A program made the translations under genes and the position numbers. DNA of 64,000 bases from contig NZ_QTVN01000002.1 in assembly GCF_003460605.1 (NCBI RefSeq), positions 1 to 64,000 on the forward strand, read 5' to 3'. The notes beneath the pieces are model-generated. The model was not told the origin of the DNA and made no database searches. It saw only the letters and a list, made by a program, of their open reading frames with translations. Below, one piece after another: positions 17,455 through 27,090 of the stretch (positions are counted from its first letter, which is position 1; every line of letters starts with the position of its first letter). Source of the stretch: Ruminococcus sp. AF31-8BH. Lineage in GTDB: Bacteria > Bacillota > Clostridia > Lachnospirales > Lachnospiraceae.

Positions 17455-18387
17455 ATGGCAAAAAGAAAGAATAACGCTGGTACTGTAAAGAAAAAGCAGA
17501 TTACAGAAAAGAATCTGAAAGCAAACAGAAACTATAAAGATACCGTATTTCGAATGATTTTTTCTGACAGGAAGAATTTGCTGTCATTGTATAATGCAGT
17601 AAATGGGACTTCCTACAAAAATCCGGAAGAATTGGAAATCGTGACACTGGAAAATGCAATTTATATGGGGATGAAGAATGATCTTGCGTTTATCATTGCT
17701 ACGAATCTATTTTTGTATGAACACCAGTCTACATATAATCCAAACATGCCGTTAAGGGATTTGTTTTATATTTCCAGTGAGTATCAAAAGCTGGTTGACC
17801 ATAAGTCTTTATATTCTTCTGTATTGCAGAAAATACCGGCTCCGAATTTTATTGTGTTCTACAATGGAACAGAGAAAAAAGAAGACCGATGGGAAAATGC
17901 ATTGTCAGATGCGTATGAAACGCCGGATAAAGAACCAAGGCTTGAATTAAAGGTACTGACATTAAATATGAATGAAGGGCATAACAAAGAACTGATGGAG
18001 CAGTGCCAGACACTGAGAGAATATGCAAAATACGTTGCATTGGTAAGAAAATACAAGAAAGAAATGAAACTGGATGCAGCTGTCAAATGTGCAGTGGACG
18101 AATGCATTCAAAGTGGGATCCTTGCAGAATTCCTGAAGAAAAATAGAGCAGAGGTGATTGCTGTGAGTATATTTGAATACGACAAAGAGGAAGAGGAGAA
18201 AAAGCTCCGTAAGGCAGAATATGAGGCCGGGTACGATGATGGAAAGAAATTAGGTATTACAGAGGGTGAAATACGTAAGGCAAAAGAAACGGCAATAGAA
18301 CTGACAAAAGTGGGGATGGCGAAATCGCAGATAGCGGCTATCCTTAAAGTGAATGAGAATATGCTTCGACAATGGCTTGAAAAATAA
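17455..18387 (+). CDS. Rpn-family recombination-promoting nuclease / putative transposase (PD-(D/E)XK)
   Basis: Member of the Rpn/YhgA family of PD-(D/E)XK nucleases, some of which promote RecA-independent recombination. 310 residues. DTVFRMIFSDRKNLLSLYNA opens the nuclease domain; the catalytic-type residues are Asp in KNDLAF and Glu-x-Gln in YEHQSTYNP, followed by FIVFYNGTE. The C-terminal third is Lys/Glu-rich and ends in a helix-turn-helix-like segment (MAKSQIAAILKVNENMLRQW). Good AGGAGGT site. It stands alone between terminators and has a more AT-rich feel than its neighbours, compatible with acquisition. Whether it acts as a mobile element or in defence is unknown. Confidence 0.82.
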   Translation: MAKRKNNAGTVKKKQITEKNLKANRNYKDTVFRMIFSDRKNLLSLYNAVNGTSYKNPEELEIVTLENAIYMGMKNDLAFIIATNLFLYEHQSTYNPNMPLRDLFYISSEYQKLVDHKSLYSSVLQKIPAPNFIVFYNGTEKKEDRWENALSDAYETPDKEPRLELKVLTLNMNEGHNKELMEQCQTLREYAKYVALVRKYKKEMKLDAAVKCAVDECIQSGILAEFLKKNRAEVIAVSIFEYDKEEEEKKLRKAEYEAGYDDGKKLGITEGEIRKAKETAIELTKVGMAKSQIAAILKVNENMLRQWLEK

Positions 18388-18457
18388 TGGCTATTTGTAA
18401 AGAATGCGAAAAAACTTCAGAAAACCTGGTGAGAAACAAAATTTGCAAAAATAATGG

Positions 18458-18486
18458 TTGCAATACGGGAACAACTATAGTATAAT
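18458..18486 (+). promoter_or_regulatory. rplS promoter
   Basis: TTGCAA (18458-18463), 17 bases, TATAAT (18481-18486). It leaves a leader of about 70 bases that might hold an L19-type leader structure; I could not confirm one. Confidence 0.75.
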
Positions 18487-18565
18487 CACTTATGTTGTGA
18501 AAAAAGATGGTCCGCTGTTACCGTGATGGGTATTAAGAACATCCAGAGAATAAGGAGAGAATAAC

Positions 18566-18913
18566 ATGAACGAAATTATTAAAAACATCGAAGCAGAGCA
18601 GCTGAAAAAAGAAGTACCGCAGTTCAACGTAGGAGATACCGTAAGAGTACACGCTCTTATCAAAGAGGGTAACCGTGAGCGTATCCAGATCTTCGAGGGA
18701 ACTGTATTAAAGAAACAGGGCGGAAGCACCCGTGAGACTTTCACAGTAAGAAAAGCATCCAACGGTGTTGGCGTTGAGAAGACATGGCCGCTTCATTCCC
18801 CACACGTAAAAGAGGTTGAGGTTATTCGTCGTGGTAAAGTACGTCGTGCAAAACTTAACTACTTAAGAGACCGTGTAGGTAAAGCAGCTAAGGTTAAAGA
18901 GCTGGTTAGATAA
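18566..18913 (+). CDS. rplS: 50S ribosomal protein L19
   Basis: Structural ribosomal protein at the 30S-50S interface. 115 residues, normal length. [22 protein letters not shown] and [21 protein letters not shown] are family signatures, ending in [16 protein letters not shown]. It begins the run rplS-lepB-rbgA-rnhB, an order common in Firmicutes, though a terminator here separates rplS from lepB. Confidence 0.98.
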   Translation: MNEIIKNIEAEQLKKEVPQFNVGDTVRVHALIKEGNRERIQIFEGTVLKKQGGSTRETFTVRKASNGVGVEKTWPLHSPHVKEVEVIRRGKVRRAKLNYLRDRVGKAAKVKELVR

Positions 18914-18944
18914 TTTTGGACGTATTCAATCGTGAATGAAATTT

Positions 18945-18986
18945 GCTGCACAGATGGCGATCACTGTCTGTGCAGCATTTTTTTCT
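18945..18986 (+). terminator. rplS terminator
   Basis: GCTGCACAGA (18945-18954) pairs with TCTGTGCAGC (18967-18976), followed by seven Ts. Confidence 0.88.
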
Positions 18987-19113
18987 TTTTCTTTACCGGA
19001 AACTGTGTTAGAATGAAATCGTGTATCTAATGTAGCAGCAAGTGGTATAAATTTTGCAACCTGGTACAATAGCGCTGGAATATTCGCGGTACCAGTATGT
19101 AAACGGAGTAATT

Positions 19114-19752
19114 ATGAGCGAAAGAAGAAACAAGAAAGAGACGGAGCAGCTTTTTAATATGCCGGAGATCACACGGATGGAGAAGAAAGCCCTGTCCAGT
19201 GCCAGAGAGAAGTTAGAAGACAGTAAGTTAAGAAAGGTGCTGATCTGGGTATTTGAGATCGTGGTCACCCTTATTTTTGCGGTGCTCACCTCCATGATGC
19301 TGTTTCAGTCCGTAACCATGCAGGAAAGCTCCATGGAGCCTACACTGGCCGTTGGCAGCCAGTATTTTGTAAATAAACTTGCCTATAAGACTTCCTCACC
19401 GAAGCGGGGCGACATCATTGTTTTTCGCACCAACGGAAGCGACGATGCGGCACTTCATGTCCGCCGGGTAATCGGACTTCCAGGTGAGACGATCCAGATT
19501 GTCAACGGACGGATCCTGATTAATGGAGAGGCCTACAAAGAAGGCAAGGATTTTCCGTCCATCAACAATCCGGGAATGGCAGCCAATGCCATTACTCTGG
19601 AAGCAGGAGAGTACTTTGTTCTAGGAGACAACCGAAACAACAGCGAGGACAGCCGTTACGCTGACATCGGCAAGGTAAATAAGAAATACATAACCGACAA
19701 GCTGTGGTTCCAGATTTCCCCAAGAAAAGAGATCGGCCTGCTGGATCAATAG
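19114..19752 (+). CDS. lepB: Signal peptidase I (S26A), with Arg at the catalytic Lys position
   Basis: Membrane serine protease that removes signal peptides from secreted proteins. 212 residues from ATG 19114; an upstream in-frame TTG has no support. A cytoplasmic basic segment is followed by one membrane helix (about 42-65), then Ser73 in SSMEPTL (box B), PKRGDIIVF (box C), HVRRVIGLPGE (box D) and GDNRNNSEDSR (box E). In SipS and LepB, box D has the general-base lysine (VKRxIG); here the codon is CGC, Arg117. Whether the enzyme is active or uses another base cannot be told. It lies upstream of rbgA and rnhB. Confidence 0.88.
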   Translation: MSERRNKKETEQLFNMPEITRMEKKALSSAREKLEDSKLRKVLIWVFEIVVTLIFAVLTSMMLFQSVTMQESSMEPTLAVGSQYFVNKLAYKTSSPKRGDIIVFRTNGSDDAALHVRRVIGLPGETIQIVNGRILINGEAYKEGKDFPSINNPGMAANAITLEAGEYFVLGDNRNNSEDSRYADIGKVNKKYITDKLWFQISPRKEIGLLDQ

Positions 19753-19832
19753 TAGAGCGCAGGGCCTGCCTGGAAAGGGCTCTGTTTCTAACTTACTTGA
19801 AAAATTTTGCAGAACAATAAAGCGAGGTAAAT

Positions 19833-20687
19833 ATGAACGTACAGTGGTATCCTGGTCATATGACCAAGGCAAAAAGACAGATGCAGGAGGATATCAAGCT
19901 GATCGACCTGATCATTGAGCTTGTGGACTCCAGAGTTCCCCTTGCAAGCCGCAATCCGGACATTGACGAGCTTGGCAGAAACAAAGCCAGACTGATCCTT
20001 CTGAATAAATCTGATCTTGGCGATGAACGCCAGAATGAAGCCTGGAAGGCCTATTTCCAGGCGAAAGGATTCTATGTGGTGAAGGTGGATTCCAGAAGCG
20101 GCGCCGGAATGAAAGCCATTCAGGCTGCCATCCAGGAAGCCTGCAAGGAGAAAACAGAGCGGGACAGAAGAAGAGGAATCAAGAACCGTCCCATCCGCGC
20201 CATGGTAGTGGGAATCCCCAACGTTGGCAAATCCACTTTTATCAATACTTTTGCAGGAAGAGCCTGCGCCAAAACAGGCAACAAGCCTGGCGTGACTAAG
20301 GGCAAGCAGTGGATTCGCCTGAACAAGAATGTGGAGCTTCTTGACACTCCTGGAATCCTGTGGCCCAAATTTGAGGATGAGGAAGTGGGAATGCGTCTTG
20401 CGTACATTGGTTCCATCAAGGATGATATTCTGAACCTGGAAGAGCTTTCCCTGACCCTGATCGATTTTCTCAGGGAAAAATATGCAGGAGCGCTGGAAAA
20501 ACGCTATCAGATTGCAGAAGAGGGAACCGCTGTACAGGTGTTAGAGGCAATTGCCAGATCCAGAGGCTGCCTGAAAAAAGGCGAGGAGCTTGACTATGCC
20601 AAGGCTTCTTTGATCCTTTTTGATGATTTCCGTTCCGGCAAAATTGGAAGAATTACCTTGGAATGGGTGCCCCAAGAGGAAAAATAA
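19833..20687 (+). CDS. rbgA: Ribosome biogenesis GTPase YlqF/RbgA
   Basis: Circularly permuted GTPase needed for late 50S assembly. 284 residues. The G-motifs come in permuted order: LNKSDL (G4) near residue 60, then GIPNVGKSTFIN (G1) near residue 125, then LLDTPGILWP (G3). MNVQWYPGHMTKAKRQMQED is the family N-terminus. The next gene, rnhB, starts one base after the stop, so they are coupled. Confidence 0.96.
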   Translation: MNVQWYPGHMTKAKRQMQEDIKLIDLIIELVDSRVPLASRNPDIDELGRNKARLILLNKSDLGDERQNEAWKAYFQAKGFYVVKVDSRSGAGMKAIQAAIQEACKEKTERDRRRGIKNRPIRAMVVGIPNVGKSTFINTFAGRACAKTGNKPGVTKGKQWIRLNKNVELLDTPGILWPKFEDEEVGMRLAYIGSIKDDILNLEELSLTLIDFLREKYAGALEKRYQIAEEGTAVQVLEAIARSRGCLKKGEELDYAKASLILFDDFRSGKIGRITLEWVPQEEK

Positions 20688-20688
20688 C

Positions 20689-21444
20689 ATGCAGAAAATT
20701 GGAGAAATCAAGGCAGAGCTTCAGGTACTGCAGCCGGAAGAGTACGATGCCTTTTTTGAAAAATACAAGGATGATACCAGAAACGGTGTCAGAAAGCTTC
20801 TGGAACAGCTTCATAAGAAGGAGGCTGCTTACCAGAAGGAGCTTGCCCGCACGGAAGCGATGAAGGTCTATGAGCATAAATATGAAGACCTGGGTTATAT
20901 CTGCGGCATTGACGAGGTGGGAAGAGGTCCTCTTGCCGGTCCGGTGGTTGCAGGTGCGGTAATTTTGCCAAAGGACTGCAAAATTTTGTATCTTAATGAT
21001 TCCAAGCAGTTAAGTGCAAAGAAAAGAGAAGAGCTGTATGATGTGATCATGGAGAATGCGGTGGCAGTGGGAATTGGAATGGCAAGTCCCCAGCGGATTG
21101 ATGAGATCAATATTCTTCAGGCTACCTATGAGGCTATGCGGGAAGCTATCAGTAAGCTGGATCCGGTGCCACAGATTCTTTTAAATGATGCGGTGACCAT
21201 TCCCCAGGTGACTATCCCACAGGTGCCGATTATAAAGGGAGATGCCAAGAGTGTGTCCATTGCTGCGGCAAGCATTGTGGCGAAGGTAACAAGAGACAGG
21301 ATGATGGTAGAATACGACAAGACCATGCCGGAGTATGGCTTTGCATCTAACAAGGGGTACGGCGCGGCTGCGCATATTGAAGCGCTGAAGAAATACGGGC
21401 CAAGCCCCATACATAGGGCAACGTTTATTAAGAACTTTGTGTAG
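20689..21444 (+). CDS. rnhB: Ribonuclease HII
   Basis: Endonuclease that cuts RNA in RNA-DNA hybrids and removes misincorporated ribonucleotides. 251 residues from ATG 20689, preceded by AGAGGA. An extended N-terminal helix region (about 1-65) precedes the catalytic domain; the acidic active site shows in CGIDEVGRGPLAGPVVAGAV and LLNDAV, with the basic VTRDRMM segment. It directly follows rbgA, as in many Firmicutes. Confidence 0.96.
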   Translation: MQKIGEIKAELQVLQPEEYDAFFEKYKDDTRNGVRKLLEQLHKKEAAYQKELARTEAMKVYEHKYEDLGYICGIDEVGRGPLAGPVVAGAVILPKDCKILYLNDSKQLSAKKREELYDVIMENAVAVGIGMASPQRIDEINILQATYEAMREAISKLDPVPQILLNDAVTIPQVTIPQVPIIKGDAKSVSIAAASIVAKVTRDRMMVEYDKTMPEYGFASNKGYGAAAHIEALKKYGPSPIHRATFIKNFV

Positions 21445-21496
21445 AAAATATTTCGAAAGTACATAAGATACCGACACAAAATAATTTGGAGTTTTC

Positions 21497-21856
21497 GTGG
21501 AGATCAATAAGAGAAGTGTTGGCACCTTTTATGAGAATCTGGCTGCCAGGTATTTGGAAAAACAGAATGTTATGATCCTGGAGCGGAATTACCGTAACAA
21601 GCGAGGCGAGATTGATCTGATCGGGCTGGACCCGGATGGATGGCTCATCTTCGTGGAAGTGAAGTACAGAAGCTCGGAGTACTCCGGCAATCCTCTGGCA
21701 GCAGTCGATGAGCGCAAGCAATGGATCATCTCCAAGGTAGCTGCCGGATATTTAATGACTCATTACAGAAGTCTGGATGTAAAATGCAGGTTTGACGTAG
21801 TGGGAATCGAGGGCAGTGAGATCAGGTGGATAAAGAATGCCTTTGAATTTCGATAA
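21497..21856 (+). CDS. YraN/UPF0102 family endonuclease-like protein
   Basis: Small protein of the YraN family, with a restriction-endonuclease-like (PD-(D/E)XK) fold and a poorly known cellular role. 119 residues from GTG 21497 with GGAG upstream. The signature is GTFYENLAARYLEKQ followed by RNKRGEIDLIG (Glu/Asp) and IFVEVKYRSS (Glu-x-Lys), the catalytic-type residues. Conserved neighbourhood with rnhB. Confidence 0.92.
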   Translation: MEINKRSVGTFYENLAARYLEKQNVMILERNYRNKRGEIDLIGLDPDGWLIFVEVKYRSSEYSGNPLAAVDERKQWIISKVAAGYLMTHYRSLDVKCRFDVVGIEGSEIRWIKNAFEFR

Positions 21857-21964
21857 GCGCAGTACCAGAACTGGCAGACTGTTTTAAGAAGATTAGAGCC
21901 TGTCTGCCCGATGAATATGCAGATGCTTGTTAGAGTTCATATACTGAAACATAAGGAGAACATT

Positions 21965-22828
21965 ATGGATATCAAATGGCACAGCAGTGATGAGACACAC
22001 ATGCAGGTGAGAGAGAAGAATGGTGTTACCTTTCTCGCTTACCCTGCATTTGAGAACCTCCCGGAGATCATTCACTGCTTCAGCACAAGGCTGGGCGGTG
22101 TAAGTGAGGGGATTTTTTCCTCTATGAATTTAAGCTTCACCCGAGGCGATAATGAGAATGCGGTAAAAGAAAATTACAGAAGACTGGGTGCAGCCGTAGT
22201 CTTTGCCCCGGAGGATGTTGTGTCATCGGATCAGACTCACACCACGAATGTGCGCCTGGTAGGGGCAGAAGACAGAGGAAACGGCATCACCCGTCCGAGA
22301 ACCTTCCATGATACAGATGGAATGATCACCAACGTCCCGGGTGTGGTGCTGGCCACCTACTATGCAGACTGTGTGCCCCTGTATTTCGTAGACCCGGTTC
22401 ATCATGCCATTGGCCTGTCCCATTCCGGCTGGCGCGGAACCGTGGGCAAAATCGGAAAAGTAACCATAGAGAAAATGCACCAGGAATTCGGCTCCGATCC
22501 TGCAGAACTTCTTACCGCCATCGGCCCGTCCATCTGCCAGGACTGCTATGAAGTAAGCGAAGATGTGATCCTTGAGTTTCAGAATGCTTTTAATGAAAAA
22601 TACTGGAATCGTCTTTTTTACAAAAAAGACAATGGAAAGTATCAGCTGAATCTCTGGGAAGCCAACCGCATTATTTTCCTGGAAGCAGGAATCCAGGAGG
22701 AACACATTTCCATGCCTGGAATCTGCACCTGCTGCAATCCGGATTTTCTCTTTTCCCATCGTGCCTCCCACGGCAAACGCGGCAACCTGGCTGCCTTCCT
22801 TGGAATTCGCAGGAAAGAAAAAGAATAA
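21965..22828 (+). CDS. pgeF: Peptidoglycan editing factor PgeF (laccase-domain, YlmD-like)
   Basis: Family once called polyphenol oxidase/DUF152. E. coli PgeF removes wrongly incorporated L-Ser from UDP-MurNAc, and some homologues have purine nucleoside activity. 287 residues from ATG 21965 (AAGGAG seven bases upstream; an ATG at 21911 lacks a site). Metal-site residues are in YADCVPLYFVD, SHSGWRGTVGKI and the C-terminal GICTCCNPDFLFSHRAS. Faces prs across a shared terminator. Confidence 0.88.
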   Translation: MDIKWHSSDETHMQVREKNGVTFLAYPAFENLPEIIHCFSTRLGGVSEGIFSSMNLSFTRGDNENAVKENYRRLGAAVVFAPEDVVSSDQTHTTNVRLVGAEDRGNGITRPRTFHDTDGMITNVPGVVLATYYADCVPLYFVDPVHHAIGLSHSGWRGTVGKIGKVTIEKMHQEFGSDPAELLTAIGPSICQDCYEVSEDVILEFQNAFNEKYWNRLFYKKDNGKYQLNLWEANRIIFLEAGIQEEHISMPGICTCCNPDFLFSHRASHGKRGNLAAFLGIRRKEKE

Positions 22829-22844
22829 TACCAGGAAAATGATT

Positions 22845-22899
22845 AAAAAAAATAGGATAGAAGACCAGAGCCATCAGCTCCGTCCTCTATCCTTTTTTT
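22845..22899. terminator. Bidirectional terminator of pgeF and prs
   Basis: AGGATAG...GAC at 22854 onward pairs with GTC...CTATCCT up to 22893. A-run to the left and T-run to the right, so it works on both strands. Confidence 0.85.
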
Positions 22900-22904
22900 G
22901 ATCC

Positions 22905-24077
22905 TTATTTTTGGTTTACCCGTTTCATCAGATCCATGATCTTCTCGTTGCTGGAACGAACCTTCTCAACGGAAACGTCATGGTTGATAATATCAATAAT
23001 ACTTGCAAGATACTTGCTCATATTTGCCTCTATATAGTAAGGTCTGGTCAGAAGCTCCGGGATACGGTAATTCAGGTTAGTAGTGATAACCTTGTCGATC
23101 CAGCCCTTCTCATAGTAAGCGTCAAATTTATCCATGCCCTCAGTAAACAGACCGTAAGTGGTGCAGATAAATACACGGTTTGCGTGGCGCTCTTTGATCT
23201 GTTTGGCAACATCAAGCATACTTTCACCGGAGGAGATCATATCGTCAATAATGACAACGTCCTTGCCCTCTACGGAGTCACCAAGAAACTCATGTGCTAC
23301 AATCGGGTTCTTGCCGTTTACAACGGTGGAATAATCACGTCTCTTATAGAACATACCCATGTCTACGCCAAGGATATTGGAGAAGTACACCGCTCTTGAC
23401 ATAGCGCCCTCATCCGGGCTGATGATCATCAGGTGATCGTTGTCCACCTGGAAATTGTCTACATTCTTCACCAGAGCCTTCAAGAACTGATAGGTAGGGA
23501 AGAAGTTGTCAAATCCGTTCAGCGGAATGGAGTTCTGGACACGGGGATCATGGGCATCAAAGGTGATGATATTGGAAACGCCCATATCGCTTAATTCCCG
23601 AAGCGCAACTGCACAGTCAAGAGATTCCCTCTTCTTACGTCTGTGCTGACGGCCTTCATAAAGAAACGGCATGATAACGTTAATACGGTGAGCCTTACCG
23701 GTAGCTGCGGAGATGATTCTCTTAAGATCCTGGAAATGGTTGTCCGGAGACATATGGTTTACATGACCGCAGACAGTGTAAGTAGAGCTGTAGTTGGTAA
23801 CGTCTACCATAATGTAAAGGTCTGTACCGCGGACAGATTCCTTAATGATTCCCTTGCCCTCACCAGTACCAAAACGGGGGCACTCACAGTCTACAAGGAA
23901 AGACTTCTCACTGTAGCCCTGGGGAATGTTGTTCAGACCTTTTTTTTCTACCAGTTCCTTACGGAATTTTACCAGTTTTCTGTCAACCTCCTCTGCAAGA
24001 TCGCGGCAGCCTTCCAGCGCTGCGATACGGATTGGTGCGACAGGCATAGATTTCTCGAGCAATTCTATGTTCGGCAT
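22905..24077 (-). CDS. prs: Ribose-phosphate diphosphokinase (PRPP synthetase), long form
   Basis: Makes PRPP from ribose 5-phosphate and ATP for purine, pyrimidine, His and Trp synthesis. 390 residues from the ATG at 24077 (AGGAGGA upstream), longer than the usual 310-320. The extra length is mostly in the first 60-90 residues and the tail. Recognisable are EGRQHRRKKRESLDCAVALR, TFDAHDPRVQNSIP, the ribose-phosphate loop VVIIDDMISSGESM and the central ISPDEGAMSRA. The long form is seen in gut Clostridia. Function confident; specific properties of the extension unknown. Confidence 0.88.
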   Translation of the reverse strand: MPNIELLEKSMPVAPIRIAALEGCRDLAEEVDRKLVKFRKELVEKKGLNNIPQGYSEKSFLVDCECPRFGTGEGKGIIKESVRGTDLYIMVDVTNYSSTYTVCGHVNHMSPDNHFQDLKRIISAATGKAHRINVIMPFLYEGRQHRRKKRESLDCAVALRELSDMGVSNIITFDAHDPRVQNSIPLNGFDNFFPTYQFLKALVKNVDNFQVDNDHLMIISPDEGAMSRAVYFSNILGVDMGMFYKRRDYSTVVNGKNPIVAHEFLGDSVEGKDVVIIDDMISSGESMLDVAKQIKERHANRVFICTTYGLFTEGMDKFDAYYEKGWIDKVITTNLNYRIPELLTRPYYIEANMSKYLASIIDIINHDVSVEKVRSSNEKIMDLMKRVNQK

Positions 24078-24169
24078 GATATTCCTCCTAAGTAGTATGC
24101 TAATTGTCGATTCAGTTTGCTGCATCAAAATAGGACAGTTGTCCTTCATTTGCAGACCTCTTCCTTATA

Positions 24170-24198
24170 TTTATAACATTTGCCCTAAATGACGTCAA
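24170..24198 (-). promoter_or_regulatory. prs promoter
   Basis: Reverse strand TTGACG (24198-24193), 17 bases, TATAAA (24175-24170). Confidence 0.7.
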
Positions 24199-24259
24199 GG
24201 AATTTATTTATTTTTACTTCGAAAAAACGCGAATTTCATATTGAACCAGAAATTTTTAG

Positions 24260-24288
24260 TTGTGTTTTGGGAAAAAACTTGGTATATT
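24260..24288 (+). promoter_or_regulatory. Promoter of the DUF512-der-plsY-gpsA operon
   Basis: TTGTGT (24260-24265), 17 bases, TATATT (24283-24288). Confidence 0.55.
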
Positions 24289-24414
24289 AAGAATAATGGC
24301 TATCGTATGCGGTGCCATAGACAAATGCATTCAAAGGAAAAACAGGATGCATAACCGGCCGCTGTGCGCGGTGTGAGCAGTGACTTTGATTTCTTTGAAA
24401 CGATGGAGAAAAAT

Positions 24415-25800
24415 GTGAAAAAGCAAAAAAAACATGTGATTTCGACAGTGCAGGAGGGGAGTATTGCCCAGGAACTGGAAATTGTGCCTGGGGATGCCCT
24501 GCTTAGTGTAAACGGCCAGCCTGTTGAAGATATATTTGATTACCGCTATCTGATGAATGAGGAATATGTGGTACTGGAGGTAGAGAAAGCCAACGGAGAA
24601 ATCTGGGAGCTTGAGGTAGAGAAGGAATACGAAGAAGACCTGGGCGTGGAATTTGCCAAGGACCTGATGGACGATTACCGCTCCTGCTCCAACCACTGCA
24701 TTTTCTGCTTCATTGATCAGATGCCCCCGGGAATGAGAGATACCCTCTATTTCAAGGATGACGATTCCAGACTGTCTTTCATCCAGGGAAACTATGTAAC
24801 ATTGACAAACATGAGTGACCATGATATTGAGCGAATCATCCGCTATCATCTGGAACCCATCAATATTTCCTTCCAAACCATGAACCCGAAGCTTCGCTGC
24901 AAAATGCTTCATAACCGTTTTGCAGGGGATGCCCTGGAGAAGGTGCAGAAGCTTTACGATGCAGGCATCACCATGAACGGTCAGATCGTTTTGTGCAAGG
25001 GAATCAATGACGGGGAAGAGCTGGATGAAAGCATCCGCAAGCTTTCCGCCTATGCGCCTGTGATCCAGAGCGTTTCCGTAGTTCCGGCAGGGCTTACCAA
25101 GTTCCGCAAGGGACTGTATCCCCTGGAACTTTTTAACAAAGAGGATGCCTGCCAGGTGCTGGATCAGATCCATGGCTGGCAGCAAAAGATGATGGAGAAA
25201 TTTGGCATCCACTTTATCCATGCTTCTGATGAGTGGTATATTATGGCAGGAAGAGAACTTCCCCAGGAGGCTTCCTACGATGGCTATCTTCAGCTGGAAA
25301 ACGGCGTGGGAATGCTGCGGCTGCTTGGAACAGAGATGCAGGACACACTGGCTGAGCTGGATGGAGATGACCGGAAGGTTCAGGCAGTCAGTGCCACAGG
25401 AGCCCTGGCGGCGCCTTATATTGTCCGCTATATGGGAATGATCCATGAGAAATTCCCAAATGTCAATGTAGAGGTGATCACCATACGGAATGAATTTTTC
25501 GGAGAGACCATTACCGTAGCCGGACTGATCACAGGCGGCGACCTGATGCGGCAGTTAAAGGGAAAGAACCTCGGGGAAAAGCTTCTGATCCCCTGCAGCA
25601 TGCTGAAAAACGATGAGAATGTTTTTCTGGATGATGTAACGGTAGAGGAGCTTTCCAAAGAACTGAATGTAGAGATCGTAATTGTGGATGAAGGAGGCGC
25701 TGACCTTGTATCAGCCGTTCTTGATCCGCCCCAGCATAAGAAACAGAAAAGGAGACAAATGTATGAGCAAACCGGTAGTAGCAATAGTGGGCAGGCCTAA
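24415..25800 (+). CDS. DUF512 radical-SAM-like protein with PDZ-like N-terminus
   Basis: Conserved Firmicute protein of unknown function, widely adjacent to der. About 461 residues. An N-terminal PDZ-like segment ([23 protein letters not shown]) is followed by a Cys cluster [14 protein letters not shown] of radical-SAM type and the C-terminal DUF512 domain with FVTVAG-like strands. Start uncertain: GTG 24415 has GGAG five bases upstream and matches where the conserved part begins; ATG 24403 and GTG 24364 are in frame. The 3' end overlaps der by 38 bases, so translation is coupled. Confidence 0.85.
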   Translation: MKKQKKHVISTVQEGSIAQELEIVPGDALLSVNGQPVEDIFDYRYLMNEEYVVLEVEKANGEIWELEVEKEYEEDLGVEFAKDLMDDYRSCSNHCIFCFIDQMPPGMRDTLYFKDDDSRLSFIQGNYVTLTNMSDHDIERIIRYHLEPINISFQTMNPKLRCKMLHNRFAGDALEKVQKLYDAGITMNGQIVLCKGINDGEELDESIRKLSAYAPVIQSVSVVPAGLTKFRKGLYPLELFNKEDACQVLDQIHGWQQKMMEKFGIHFIHASDEWYIMAGRELPQEASYDGYLQLENGVGMLRLLGTEMQDTLAELDGDDRKVQAVSATGALAAPYIVRYMGMIHEKFPNVNVEVITIRNEFFGETITVAGLITGGDLMRQLKGKNLGEKLLIPCSMLKNDENVFLDDVTVEELSKELNVEIVIVDEGGADLVSAVLDPPQHKKQKRRQMYEQTGSSNSGQA

Positions 25801-27088
25801 TGTTGGAAAATCCACATTGTTTAACGCACTGGCAGGAGATAAAATTTCAATTGTAAAAGATACGCCAGGTGTAACAAGAGACAGAATCTATGCAGATGTG
25901 ACATGGCTGGACAAGGAGTTCACCATGATCGATACAGGCGGTATTGAGCCGGACAGCAGCGACATCATTCTTTCCCAGATGAGAGAGCAGGCGCAGATCG
26001 CCATTGACACAGCAGACGTGATCATTTTCATCACAGACGTGCATCAGGGTCTTGTGGATTCCGATGCCAAGGTAGCAGACATGCTCCGCCGCAGCGGCAA
26101 GCCGGTTGTGCTTGTGGTAAATAAGGTGGACAGCGTCCAGAAATACATGATGGATGTTTATGAATTCTATAATCTTGGAATCGGAGAGCCATTTGCCATT
26201 TCTGCAGCCAACCGTCAGGGACTTGGAGATATGCTGGACGAAGTAACCAAGTATTTCCCAGAGGATACAGGCGAGGATGAGGATTCCGATATTCCGAAGA
26301 TCGCCATTGTAGGAAAGCCGAACGTAGGTAAATCCTCCCTTGTAAATAAACTCCTTGGAGAGGACCGCGTAATCGTATCCGACATTGCCGGAACCACCCG
26401 TGATGCGGTTGATACCAAGGTTACCTGGAACGGCAAGGAATATATTTTTATCGACACTGCAGGACTTCGCCGCAAGGCTAAGGTGAAGGAAGAGATTGAG
26501 CGCTTCAGCGTGATCCGTACCGTAACCGCAGTAGAGCGGGCAGACCTTGTGGTTGTGATGATCGACGCTTCCGAGGGCGTTACCGAGCAGGATGCCAAGA
26601 TCGCCGGAATTGCCCATGAGAAGGGTAAAGGCGTGATCATTGCGGTGAATAAATGGGATGCCATCGAGAAAAATGACAAGACCATTTACAAGCATACCAA
26701 CCGCATTCGTGAGGTCCTTTCCTTTATGCCGTATGCAGAGATCGTATTTATTTCCGCCAAGACCGGCCTTCGAATTTCCAGAATGTTTGAGACTCTGGAT
26801 GCAGTGATCGAGAACCAGACCATGCGTATCCAGACAGGCGTGCTCAACGAGATCCTTGCAGAAGCCGTTGCCATGCAGCAGCCGCCGTCAGACAAGGGCA
26901 AGCGCCTGAAGATCTTCTACATGACTCAGGTAGCAGTGAAGCCGCCTACATTCGTTATTTTCGTAAACGACAAGGAACTTATGCATTTCTCCTACACCAG
27001 ATATCTGGAAAACAAGATCCGCGATGCATTTGATTTTGGCGGCACACCGCTGAGGTTTATTGTAAGAGAGCGCGGAGAGAAGGAATAA
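25763..27088 (+). CDS. der: Ribosome-associated GTPase Der (EngA)
   Basis: Double-domain GTPase essential for 50S maturation. 441 residues. The first G domain has [14 protein letters not shown] and DTGGIEP; the second has [22 protein letters not shown] and NKWDAIEK; a KH-like C-terminal domain runs from about 350. ATG 25763 has AGGAGA upstream and lies inside the end of the DUF512 gene. plsY starts two bases after the stop. Confidence 0.98.
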   Translation: MSKPVVAIVGRPNVGKSTLFNALAGDKISIVKDTPGVTRDRIYADVTWLDKEFTMIDTGGIEPDSSDIILSQMREQAQIAIDTADVIIFITDVHQGLVDSDAKVADMLRRSGKPVVLVVNKVDSVQKYMMDVYEFYNLGIGEPFAISAANRQGLGDMLDEVTKYFPEDTGEDEDSDIPKIAIVGKPNVGKSSLVNKLLGEDRVIVSDIAGTTRDAVDTKVTWNGKEYIFIDTAGLRRKAKVKEEIERFSVIRTVTAVERADLVVVMIDASEGVTEQDAKIAGIAHEKGKGVIIAVNKWDAIEKNDKTIYKHTNRIREVLSFMPYAEIVFISAKTGLRISRMFETLDAVIENQTMRIQTGVLNEILAEAVAMQQPPSDKGKRLKIFYMTQVAVKPPTFVIFVNDKELMHFSYTRYLENKIRDAFDFGGTPLRFIVRERGEKE

Positions 27089-27090
27089 TT

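Noticed and set aside
24331..25446. A 371-codon open frame antisense to the DUF512 gene
   Set aside because: Mirror of a gene with strong motifs on the + strand; the same applies to long antisense frames over acsB, hydB, pheT and spoIVA.
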